The position numbers and the translations under genes are program-made. Below the pieces are notes generated by a model. The model was not told where the DNA came from. It ran no database searches and worked only from the letters and a program-made list of their open reading frames with translations. 64,000 nucleotides of DNA from Prosopocoilus inquinatus. Lineage: Eukaryota; Arthropoda; Insecta; Coleoptera; Lucanidae. This document shows positions 35,501 to 47,500 of the stretch, one piece after another. The stretch's first letter is position 1; the number at the start of each line of letters is the position of its first letter. The stretch lies in contig CM069870.1 of assembly GCA_036172665.1 (NCBI GenBank), positions 63,550,212-63,614,211 on the forward strand. The letters are read 5' to 3'.

Positions 35501-38500
35501 GTATTTTTTAAATCGAACATAATCATCCTTATCATCTAAAGACCCACTGGATCTCGATTTAATAAACATATCTGATAGTTTTTTGGAATTTGATTTGATT
35601 TCATCTGTTACCCAACTTTTATTTTTATTCAATCGTAATTTAGATTCAATTAGTGGAAATGCCTTATTAAAACACTTTGTAAATATAGTTGAGAAACATT
35701 GATATTTCAACTCTACACCAGTAATGTCATATATTGAATCCCATGCCTGTAATTGAAGTACTTCCCTAAATTTTTGTTTGTTTTTCGAATTAAATTGTCT
35801 ACACAAGCGGTTGCGCTCATCTGATTTAAGGTTATCTAGACACATGTGACCAGTAAAATATAAGTTGAATAATTAATCAGTAGTTAGCATAGTGAATCAA
35901 ATAAAACCCAAGATTACACAATTTAAATTACGCAATTCGAATTCGTTTTATCGCGCATGAATTCATGAGTGTCTAGATTACAATACTTTAGGGGCACACT
36001 GCTACCACTTTCTACAGTTACGTTATTCTCCTAGTTACTTACGACACTTGGTGGTAAGTCGCGCTGAGAAGTCAACAACTGTCCTGAAGCTAGTCTCTTG
36101 AGGCGAGGTTGGTTTAGAAAATACAGTAAGGATGCCAGGGAGCAACTCCAGCCGGTGAACGCATTATGGAACCGTTTCCCAAAATTTCCACAGCGTGCAA
36201 ACGTGGCCTTATTCTCAAATCGAGGAAACAAACTTGCAAGAGAACGTGACATCAAAATGACGTAGGCTCTCATGCAAAACTACACAAATCGTAAGAGACG
36301 TCATGTTTTCTTGCGAGTTTGTTCCCTCGATTCGAGAATAAGGCTTCAGGAGATTTACTGATACTCGTACGTTCAAGAAAGGATTCGAAACGTAGCAAAA
36401 AACCGTAATGCAATAAATAATAAATACACACGCTTGTAACTTGGCAACAGTGCACACTGACCTTAATGGCCCTAAGTAAACTAAATACTAAAAAAAAGAC
36501 AAACAGTAACGATTCAACAAATCAATGCGTTAATTAATTTAATAACAACTGAAATGAACTTAGGTTGAATACTGACCTGAAAGGGTCGACTTGAAATCGA
36601 ACAACGTTAACACAGATTAACTAAATAAAATTTGACTTAAACTCTAAACTAACTAACTTATGCCCAGTTTCTGAAACGATACATATTTACGCAGAGATAA
36701 ACTCAAGATAAACTCACCACAACTTCTAAAAATCGTTCCTCAAAACTTTATCTGTAGGTAAAGTGTATGTGTGCACAATTTATACTTTCATAAAGTTATC
36801 TATCAAGAAAAATTAATGTTTACCTAAAGTTTATTTATCGTTTCAGAAACCGGGCATTAGACTCTAAACTAGTACATAAAGATATGCCAAAAATATTTAC
36901 GTTAGAGGAAAACGAAATAGATAAGAATAATAATAATAATTTTGGAAGTTTTTGTGCACAATCCTGAAAAAATTCTCTTCTTGATCGTCATTTGTCTTTC
37001 CATTGTGACGTCAACATGATTTTTCTAACGACAACTCTAACTTTTCCCTGAAAATTTTGATGGTACTTCATGTCAATTAAATGCTGATATAAAAAATATT
37101 AGCGAGAAAACCATCGACACCTTACAAGAAAATAAAAATTTTCAATCGAGACCCATTCGGATTTAATTAATATTTTTGAAAGAGTAGGTGCTAATGTGAT
37201 ATACTAATGTTTTATGCAGATTTAAAATTTTATTAAACTGTGACAATCTATTTATCCTACTTGTTCTTATTTTATATTTTTTAATTAATAGTCAATCGTC
37301 TTTTTTCTTTTCTTAATTCGTTTTCACTTTATTTATATTTGAATTATCAATTTGATTTTCTTTTATTAAAAACTTTCAGTTAAAAATTCGCCAGTGGTCT
37401 TGATTCGATATGATTTTTGTAATAGTTTCATAGAATTTTTATTTAGTCTTCGTCAACCATCATTTTCTGTTTTTCGTTTTTTTAAATTCCTTATTCGACT
37501 TTACTTCATTTAATTTTTAATATAATCAGATGATCGAGCTTGATTTTTCTTTTTATAACTTTGATTTGTTTTATTTTTTAACTACCATTTATTTGATTTT
37601 ATTTGACTTGGTCTTTTGTTTTCTTTTTCGTTTACTCAGTCTGAGTTTTTGTCACACTTTAATCCCGGCGATTGTTCGCCATTTTGTTTTCTCTTTTATT
37701 CAATTTGACTTTATTTTGTTTTTTAATTATTAATTGATCGCCCTGTTTCTTTAATACAGATTATATTTCTTTTGGTCATGACAAAACTTGTTCAATTTTT
37801 AAATCAATTTGACTTATTGTTAGTTTTATACTTCCATAATTGTTATTTTGGTCATCATCCTTTATTTTTTATTCCCATTTGACTTTATGTTATTTAATTT
37901 TAAATACATATAATCAATTGATGGACCTTAGTTTTTTCTTTTAATCGATTTCATTTGTTCCGTTTTTACTTTTAATTTACGTAATAACTAATCATCTTGT
38001 TTCTCGTTTTCTCTTCGGTTTGATTTTATTTGACATTGCTTTTTATTTTTTTTAATTATCAATTGATCGTACTTTGTTTTTTTACGGTTTAACATTATTT
38101 CCTTTTACATTTTAATCCCGCCGATTGGTTGCCGTGGTTTTGACTTTAATTTCATTTATTTTATTTTTTCATTATTAGCTCATCGTCTTTTTTTCTTTAA
38201 TATCATTTTTGGTTGTGATGAAAGTCAGTTTTTAAAATCGATTTAACACTAAAGCTTAAAATCAAAGGATTACCGATAAGATCAGTTTTTATTTAAAATT
38301 TTTGAATAAAATTCGTCAAAGTAAAGCCTCCGACCACTATAAAATTTATAGTGACTCGAGGTTTCCCTATGACGAATTTTATTCAAAAAAAAATATTAGA
38401 ATTTAATCTAGATTTCAAGTATGTATGAAAATACCAACTGTTCTCCTCAAAAAAATAAATAAATTTTAAAGTTTGTATCTCAGTCTAATCTCACTTATGC

Positions 38501-41500
38501 GACGTTCATTTGTTTTCCTTTAAACATCAGCAAAAACTTTGAATTAGTCTGTGGAAGTTTTGTAATACACATTCCTTTCTAAATTCAAAAATTAAAGGGG
38601 ATGAGAATTCTTGCGTATTCACCCCGTATCGAAAGTGGAGTTCTTTCGTTTGTTTTCAGTTTTGTAAGAATGATATTTTACAATGGCGCCATCTGCGAAC
38701 ATTTTTATGAACGTTGCCACCAATTTCCTTTTTTTTAATTATTCCTAGCAAAAAATATTTTTATTGGAAAAAGGTTGAGGACGTACCGATAGTGAAATAA
38801 CATTCACCTATTTGCTCTCAGTTTTGTAAGAGTGACATTTTTCAGCGGCGTATCTGCAAACATTTTTATGAACGTTGCCACCAGTTTTCTTCTTTTTTTA
38901 ATTATTCCCAACAAAATGTATTTTAATTGGGAAGGGTTGAGGCCATACAATTTATTTGTTTTCAACTTTATAAGAGTGACATTTTTCATCTGCCAGCATT
39001 CTTCTGAACGTTACCATAATTTTTTTTTTTTATTATTAAAAAGTATTTTGACTGGGAAAAGATTAAGGATGTACCGATAACGGAATAACATTTATTCATT
39101 TTCATTTTTCAATTTGGTGAGAGTGACGTTTTTCAGTGGCGCCATCTGGGAGCATTTTTCTGATTAATTAATTTGTGCATTTATTTCGGTAACTGTGTAA
39201 GTCAAAAGTGCTATTAATTTTCTGCAAATAATATCCGTCGCTCCCTGTACGCAGCTTTTTGAACTGGAGCTGTTTTATAATGCCACAATGAAATCTTATT
39301 ATGATGACAAATAAGCAGTGGCTGCTCGACGGGGTGGGCCTGGTGGGCAGTGCCTGCTCTGTCTTATTGAAGTTGCATTGAACTCTGTGACGGAAGTCGT
39401 CTGATATTTAAATCCGCACGTTCCGGCTCCATGTCGGGACTTACATAGAATTGTGAGAATCGCCAAGAATTTCAACGTTTTACGAAAGAAATCTTAATTA
39501 ATTTTTATTGTATGTACATATGTATTTTTCTTTAGTAATAATTTTTTATACTCAAAGAGAGACGAAGCGATTTCGACAATCCTGAAAGTACTTGTAAAAG
39601 TGCCCACAGACTTCGTTCAATTCGTACGAATTGGTTCGCACAGACCTATCCGCACGTGCTGAAACCCTAGTGTACGGTTTGATCGTCTTACAAAATCTGT
39701 TTTGGTTAAGTGGGCCACACACTTCGCTCAATTCGGGCGAATTAATCCGCACGGACGTTTCCGAACATGCTAGGAATCCAGCGTATGGAGAAGAAAACGC
39801 TACCTTACAAAATCTGTTTTGTATAATTGTGGTTTGCGCAATTTGGTTTTTCTGAACGTACGGACAGTATTGTACATTCTTGAATTGTAGTATGTGTGCT
39901 GTTCGTTCCACTTAGGACGTACTACGACGCTCAACTTAAATGATACTCCTGCATGTGAACAATGATGTGAACCATACCCTTAAGAACGAAATTGTCAAAT
40001 GGTATCATTTAAGTTGAGCGTCGTTGTACAGGGTGGCCCAACGATGCGTATTTCTTCTGTGAGGATTATGGGAAAAAAATTAGGAAAAAAATCTATAAAG
40101 AATTTTATACTATACAATACGTGATATATTGTAAAATTATTTTGAACTATACAGAGTGATCAGAAAAATGGTGGTTCGTGGAAACTTATTTTTTTCTTAA
40201 TGGAATTCTATATTTTTAGATATTTGGATGCGCCAGAGTGAGCTGATTACAACGGTATAAAGATATATTGATTTCATTGAATAACTTTCGTAAAATAATT
40301 TTGCAAAAATTCAGTCAGCTTGAATATGAATTTCTGATTACTGAGGTAACACAGACGAAGGAAAATCTAACACGATATTTTTAGGACTTTGGCCTTTATG
40401 AAAATGTGAACAAAATTAAGATATCTTTTTGCATTATACCGAGCGATCGACACTTACGAAACATTCGGTATCTCATTTTTTTTTAAATGGAACGGCCTAC
40501 TTTTTATTTCAGAAATGGATAGCACTTAAATGTAGCTTTCTGCTGATATAAGGTTATATACCTTTATTTTTAATAATTTCGTCACTAGAAATTTTCTTTT
40601 TATAAGTATTTCAATGGTTGGCGTTTTAAACTATACACCCAGTATTGCTACTTTCCTACCTAAATTCAATCATTCGAAGTCATTTTTCGATCATTTGATT
40701 CTACTTTCAAAGATTTCTAATTTGAATACCCCCGCGATAGGATTTATTTTACCAAAAATAATTTAAAAGCAGACCATTGAAATACTTGTAAAAAGAAAAT
40801 TTTTAGTGACGAAATTATTAAAAATAAAGATATATATACCTTATATCTGCAGAAAGCTACATTTAAGTGCTATCCATTTCTGAAATAAAAAGTAGGCCGT
40901 TCCATTAAAAAAAAAATAAGATACCCAATTTTTCGTAAGTATCGATCGCTCGGTATAATGCAAAAAGATATCTTAATTTTGTTCACATTTTCATAAAGGC
41001 CGAAGTCCCAAAAATATCGTGTTAGATTTTCGTTCGTCTGTGTTATCTCATTAATCAGAAATATAAATTCAAACTGACTGAATTTTTGAAGAATTCTTCA
41101 AGAACAAAATTTATTTTACGAAAGTAGTTCAATGAATTCAATATATCTTTATACCGTTGTAATCTGCTCATTGCGGCGTATCCAAATATCTAAAAATATA
41201 CAGGGTATTCCATTAAAAAAAAAATAGTTTCCACGAACCACAATTTTTCTGATCACTCTGTATACTTCAAAATAATTTTACAATATGCCGCGTATTATCT
41301 AGTATAAAATTCTTTATCGATTTTTTTCCCAATTTTTTTCCTACAGGCCTCACAGAAGAAATACGCATCGTTTGGCCACTCTGTACAGTGTGGATGGGAC
41401 GATTCGCCGTCGCCAACTCGCCGTCGCCGATTCACCGTCGCCAATTCGTCGTAGAACTAATTCGTCGTCGATCCAATTTACCGTCCGCCCAATTCGCCGT

Positions 41501-44500
41501 CCCATGTTACTGCTTTATTTAGCTTCATAAGCTTTAAAACACTTTCTGACCATTTTAGATAATATCCAAATTATACCTACGAATTGAAGAAAATAACTAT
41601 AATTTCACGTACGTTTCAAGTAAATTAAAATGGACTTCACTATTGTTTTTCTATTTCAAGTTAAAATAAATTCCTAATTACAGTGCGACCATCGTAAGAC
41701 ACAAAATTACGAACAAATTGGTGCTGTACGTACACATAATCATAATTCTATTTTGTTTTTTAATGGAACCCCTTTTTCAATTTATAATTTGAAATGATGA
41801 GCTTTCATGAATCAATATTTTGAAAGCAGTCGACTTTTGATGTGTAGTGATTTTGATTGATATGAAAATCAATATGATTTTGAGCAGAATCAAAAAATAT
41901 AAAAAAGAAGAATTGGAGGGATTTTACGAACACCCTGAAGAATAAGAAATACTTCCTGGAAGACCAAATTTTTTTATCTGTTTCTTTATCTATGTATCAC
42001 ATTCAGTTAATAACAAATGATTTTATTTTCCATTAATTATGTTAACTTCTTTATTTTATTTACATATAATTATCGGTATATTATGATTTGGATATGTACC
42101 TGGACTTAAAAACTTTAATCGCTGACGGCGAATTTACCGACGGCGAGTTTTCCGGCGGTGAATTGTACCTACGACGAATCGGCGACGGTGAATTGGCGAC
42201 GACAAATCGGCGATGGCGAATTGTCCTAGATCCCTGTACAGTATAGGCGCCGAAGTAACAGCGATGATTTCTAGAGAATTCTTATCCGATTTTATTAAAA
42301 TTTGTACAAAAATTTTCCATATCTGTGGAAAATTAAATCAAACGATTACTACGACCGGTTTATGAAAACTTATACTTATGAAGAATTAGTAAATCAACTG
42401 AAAGAAGAGGACGAAAATGTATCAAGAGAAACGGTTGTAAAAAATAGGTTCTCTACTACGAGGGAGATTTTGTAGAGAAAGGTTACAAGTTGCAACAATT
42501 CCAAATACCTGGTTCTAACTTCAGTTTGCTTAATAGACTGATATGAATAGAAATAGAATCTTTCTTTTTAAAAGTCAATTTTTGCATTTTAGTATGATTT
42601 TTCTGCCTTTTCGCTACTGCTAGGAGACACCGTTGTTCGCGCCTTAAATTCAACTGAAAGTATTGTGCTGAAAGTTCGTAGTGTACGAGCAAAAAAATCG
42701 AAGAATCTTGGTTCGTGCGGTCCAATTCGTGCGAATTAAACGAAGTGTGTGGACCCCTTAATGCTGTCAATTTCGAAAAACAAGCTCAAATAAGGAAATC
42801 GTGACTCGGTCTTTACACAGATTGCTAAAAGAATTAGGAGCGAAAATTGGGGTGATTCGTTTTATAATTTTGTCTTGGATTTCTTTAGCCTCGTTTTCTC
42901 TACATCTTTAAATCCGTCTCGTCCGCGTCCGTACGTTACAATAAGAGGAACACAATTTTGATTCCATGCAACAATTTTTGTAGCAACACTGTTTCCTTTC
43001 CGTAAAAGTTACAAAGGGGTTACATACACAATCACAAGCGTTTCAGTTTTAGATCCAAATTTTTAAATAGACATTAAACCTGACAGATTTATGAACCTAG
43101 AAAAAGACTCATAAAACGATTCCATTCCATTTACGAGTTAGTCTGTGACTGAGGGGCAGAACCGCGTTATTTATGGAACGCGTTTACTGAATGCTGAGAT
43201 TGAACTGTTCGTTATACCGTGGGGGATGTTCAGTGTTACCACCATCACAGTTAATTAAAAGAATTAGAAAAAATATTTATTTATTTTGAATGTTAGTATA
43301 AACGAGCAAGGTTATCTGCTTTTTCGTTATTGTTATTATTCCGAGATGTACGTTTCAAGAAGGGAAATGTTTTAGCATCGTTTGAAATGAAATCATTTAA
43401 GCGCCACTCCTGAAAGACGTCTGAAATCAGAACTAAGCGCAAACGCGACGAACTCAAACAAGATTAATTTTGTACGCCGATTCTTTTACGTGATAAAATA
43501 TGATTTTATTATTATTTTATTTAATGTTAGCGACGACTTCCTCGTTTGGTATCAAAAATTGATCGTTTAAGAGTCGTGTAAACTTGCGTTTTACGACTAC
43601 GTCTGCGTCTGCTGTGGTGAGACAGTTCCGAGTTATTTATGGAAAACGTTTATGAAGAGAAAAAGGAAGAAGAAAAAAAATCGCCTCAGTTTGAATGTTT
43701 GTCTTGATGCGCCTTCGCTTCTAAAATTTGTTTACTCTCCTTTGTTTGCGCGTTCCTTGATTTGTGATAATAATTTCCACCGTCGGTGTCGGCATTATTT
43801 TCTTCCAGGGGGCGTTTCAAAAATTTCCCCGGCAGCAAGTGAGATGTTGTCGTTTCGCTTTATTATGTTGTCTTAAATTTTACGGCGGCGTTTTTACACC
43901 GCGGCCGTAATTTATCGCGGGCCCGTCCGAGAAAAATATACGGCGCGGCCCTGCGACTTCCTCTCGATTTTTGGCCCCCCCATAAAATAATCGTCTCACC
44001 CGGATCTTGAAATAATAAATAGCGTGAAAGGCTGCGCGTCGATTTTACGGCCGTCCGAAATGTGACGTCTGTGTTTCATTTGAATAATAAACATAAGCTA
44101 GTAGTCACGATTTTTATTTGTTTTTTCAATTCCAAAACCAATCGTTTTCCTTTTTATGTTGTTAACATGAGAAACAATTTCGGCAAAACTCACAGAGAGA
44201 AAAATTGTTTGGATGTGACACGTCTATAAAGAATTAATTTTTACGTTCGAGAGACTTTAAAGCAGGCCACACACTTCGTTCAATTCGTAGTTTGCGCGAA
44301 TTGGACCGCACAAACAAAATCGCGCGAACCAAAATTGTACATTGTTTTCTTCTTCACGCACTGGATTTCTAGTGTTGGCTGTTACAATAAACATTTACTC
44401 AACAATGGTTAGGTTTTTCATTCCCAATGTTCTTTCTTTCTGTCTCGCATCCCTGATCGCAACAGGCGCTGAGGGTAAACGTCTTAGCTTCCGGGCATCG

Positions 44501-47500
44501 CATTCCAATTTGATAAGGATCATGCGAATTACAAGTGATCCTTTACGAGTATTTATTCAGTAAAATGGAACATTCCACTTACCGGGGCTGTTTTCCCGGC
44601 CCCACCCACTTCAGTGCGGTGAATCTAGAAACTATACTACCCTCACAATGATGTTGGACAGTGGGCAAGCCATCCTCGCATGTTGACTTCTTACCCTCGT
44701 ATACATTAACCCTCACATTCACCTGTGGATACAAAAGCCTAGATGGTTATTTTCATACCCTGCCTCCTGTGCATGAGCTCTCAGGATCATTGGTATAACC
44801 GCCTCTAGCACTTCGACTTGGGAAGCATAATGCCATCCACTAGGTCAGGTAACCAGCTAGCTATTCTCCAGCATCGTCGGTCCCCTACGCCACTGGACCA
44901 ATGGACGGAATGTATGATATTTCAACCACACCTTTCTCCAGCATCCTCGGTCCCCTACAGTGCTACGTCACTGGATCGATCCCCGACAATGCATGCTAGT
45001 TCAACCACACCTGAGAGATCACCTAAAGACCCCTGCCGACGTCTCTGTGCACCTCTCCCATGTTGCCAGTCCCTTAAAGTGCTACGCCACTGGACCGATT
45101 CCCGACAACATCATACTCTTGCTCTCCCTCGAAAGCCCGAGTGATCATCACCCTGACGGCCCCGCAAACTTCCCCAAGTCAACCACGAAATACTTTACCA
45201 AATATTCTTTTTACCATTTGAAGACCGATATTATCTCGCAATAAAACATCACCTCCACCAGGCTGATATTTCGTGGAAAGCCCTTATCAAATGTCCACTA
45301 CACATTTTAATCACCTACGCGAACCCGACTCACTTAACGTTTATCCTTCGAGTTAACCCTCTCTTTCGTTTCTTTCCTGGCTGGGCTAAACACCCCTAAA
45401 TCATATTATGAAAGTAATGACGTAAACAAATATGCTCCTACTTCACAGATATCTCTAGAATGTATAAACTTTCTTAAATTCTAAACTTCTAAAATATACA
45501 CCAGCACATTCGGACTAATTTACGCGAATTGAACGAAGTGTGTGACCTCCTTTAGAAACGAATGAAAATTATTGTTTTTAGAACAATTTTTATTATTTAA
45601 AAACTATCTATCGTAGACTAAAACCAGTGATAGATTGGCCCCACCGTATCGAGATGTAAGAAATCCGAATTTTGTAAAAGAAATAAATGCTGTTGCAAAC
45701 TTGAAATTTACAACGTGGACCTCTTCGAAACCAAACGTACACAGAAAAGACCAATTGTTCTACGTAATTTAAAAAGGATATGTTAAGTTATCCTGATAAC
45801 ATGAAACCAAGCTTAAGACGAAGCAAATGTTGTTCTTACAGTGTGTTACTAAAATCGATCATTAATCAACACATCCGGATTTTCTACCATTCGACATGCA
45901 TCGTCAGTGGCGTTAGCTACAAGTGAAGCCGACGGGTTGCAAAATTTTACTGGCGCCTTTTAACATTATAAGCAAATTCATTTAAAAAACGAAACTAAAA
46001 AGGAGTCAGAGAAGTTTCAAAATTTTAAGTTACGAAAGCACCCAATAACAAGCACTAGGCTGAATACTTTTAAACTGCTTTCACATGACAGCTGTCAGTG
46101 TCAATCTGTCAACAACCGAAAGTTATTCCAATTCTACCATTTAAAATTAAAGCTCGGTGTTGCCAGTTCAAAGAGTCACGCTTGATCATTTTCATAGGTT
46201 TCATAGGTTTTCAAAAATTCGTGAAAAAATTAGTGAAATTTCCAGTACATCCTATTCTCTTTTCTGAAATCTGTGTACTTCATTCAGAATTTCATAAAGT
46301 GTATCAGTTTAGTTTTAGATAGTATCTGCGCTTTAATTTCATATTCTTTTGTCAGTACTGTAGCCGTTAAAAGTAATGTCCACTATTTGGCGGATTGTTT
46401 AAAACTTAGGACTCATGCGAAAACAAGAGAAAAGAAACCGTAATAATCAGACGAGAGTGAAATGAAATGGACGAAATGGATATGCGAAGAATTAGACGGA
46501 CAAGAAAAGAAAACAAAACAAAAGAAGATCGTCAAGTTTCTCTCAAAGCGTGAAATGTCAAAAAATCGGGAAAAAAAGGAGAAAGGAAAAGAAAAAGGGA
46601 AAAAATAAGCCATCTGCAAACGACGGAACGACGTGTCAGTGTCAGTTGTAATTATAAGAAGACAAAAGAAAAAGAAAACACGCGAAGTATAATGTAAATA
46701 TAAAGATTAAAAATGACGAAGATCGACGTTTGTTTCAGCAACGGGGAGTAAATAAAATCAAATTGCCAATGGGAAACAAAAGAAAACGTGGAAGGTGGAT
46801 TGCAAGAATCATGAAGAAAACTACAATAAATGAAATGAACAAACAACTTGGATATGTAAAGAATGAGGCGAAGAAGAAGACAACAAACAAACGAAGATCG
46901 ACAGTTTTTTGGCGAAATCTCATGGATTCCAATTAAATTACAACAGAAACAACAAAAACAAACAATTCGTATGAAATTACAATAATTGCATTAATGCAAT
47001 TGTAAAAAAAAACGAAACGAATATAGAATAAAGAACGACCAGATGTGAAAAGAAAAAGATTAAGAAGAAACAAAAAGAGATCGTTAATGATTATGCAGGT
47101 CAAGACCTCAAGAAAACAAAAAAAATTACAAAGCAAAAACAAAAGAATCAAACGAATAATTATATAAGTGATTAGTCACTTCTTTTTTATCTATACTTGT
47201 CTGTTTTCAAGTTCTGCAGCTACCTGCCAAAATTAATTTGGAAAAAATAGGAAAGACCGAACACGTAAATGAAGAACAAGTAAAAAACCAGAAACGGAAA
47301 CAAAAGGAAAAAGAGAAATAGAAGAGAAAAGAAAAATGGAATGTCATTATTTAAGTCCTTAACGCTGTATCGCGAAATCGTCGGTATTCGTTTGTTTCCG
47401 TTCATTTTATTATTTGTATTTCCAAGTTGTTTATTCTCTTTGACTTATTTTATTTTATTCGAATTAATTTTTCGTATTGTAGGATTCCGCGGCTTTTCCA

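Larger units (their letters stand above)
33531..35860 (-). mobile_element. 5'-truncated, inactivated non-LTR retrotransposon (CR1/Jockey-like LINE)
   Basis: On the minus strand the order is: region before RT (35,845-35,456), RT fingers/palm (35,433-34,921 and 34,905-34,207), then a post-RT domain (34,193-33,693) and a 3' UTR. It ends near a GCTTGGGCGATCTATTGAAC phrase and a short (TTA)n tail at about 33,530-33,547, as in CR1-like elements. No AP-endonuclease domain lies upstream, so it is 5'-truncated. The element lies in intron 1, antisense to the channel gene. Its reading frame is broken three times (separate entries). Confidence 0.9.
39598..42760. mobile_element. Composite transposon relic with CACACACTTCGTTCAATTCG ends, hosting three inner elements
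   Basis: The left end occurs twice, 110 bp apart (about 39,605 and 39,714: CCACACACTTCGCTCAATTC). The inverted right end (GAATTAAACGAAGTGTGTGG) is at about 42,733-42,753. The match runs ~50 bp and includes a CGCAC block. Inside are a short palindrome, a long fold-back and a subrepeat fold-back, listed separately. About 1.0 kb of interior is left once these are removed. The frame at 42,363-42,476 (MKTYTYEELVNQLKEEDENV onward, about 37 codons) looks protein-like but I do not recognise it. It may be a transposase remnant. Confidence 0.65.

Noticed and set aside
44818..45244. 94- and 108-codon + strand ORFs
   Set aside because: They arise from the GC-rich direct repeats inside a transposon, as repeated peptide text shows.
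46380..47340. Lys-rich ORFs (for example 46,730-46,936) as small basic proteins
   Set aside because: They follow from an A+G-rich tract, with Phe-rich mirror ORFs on the other strand.
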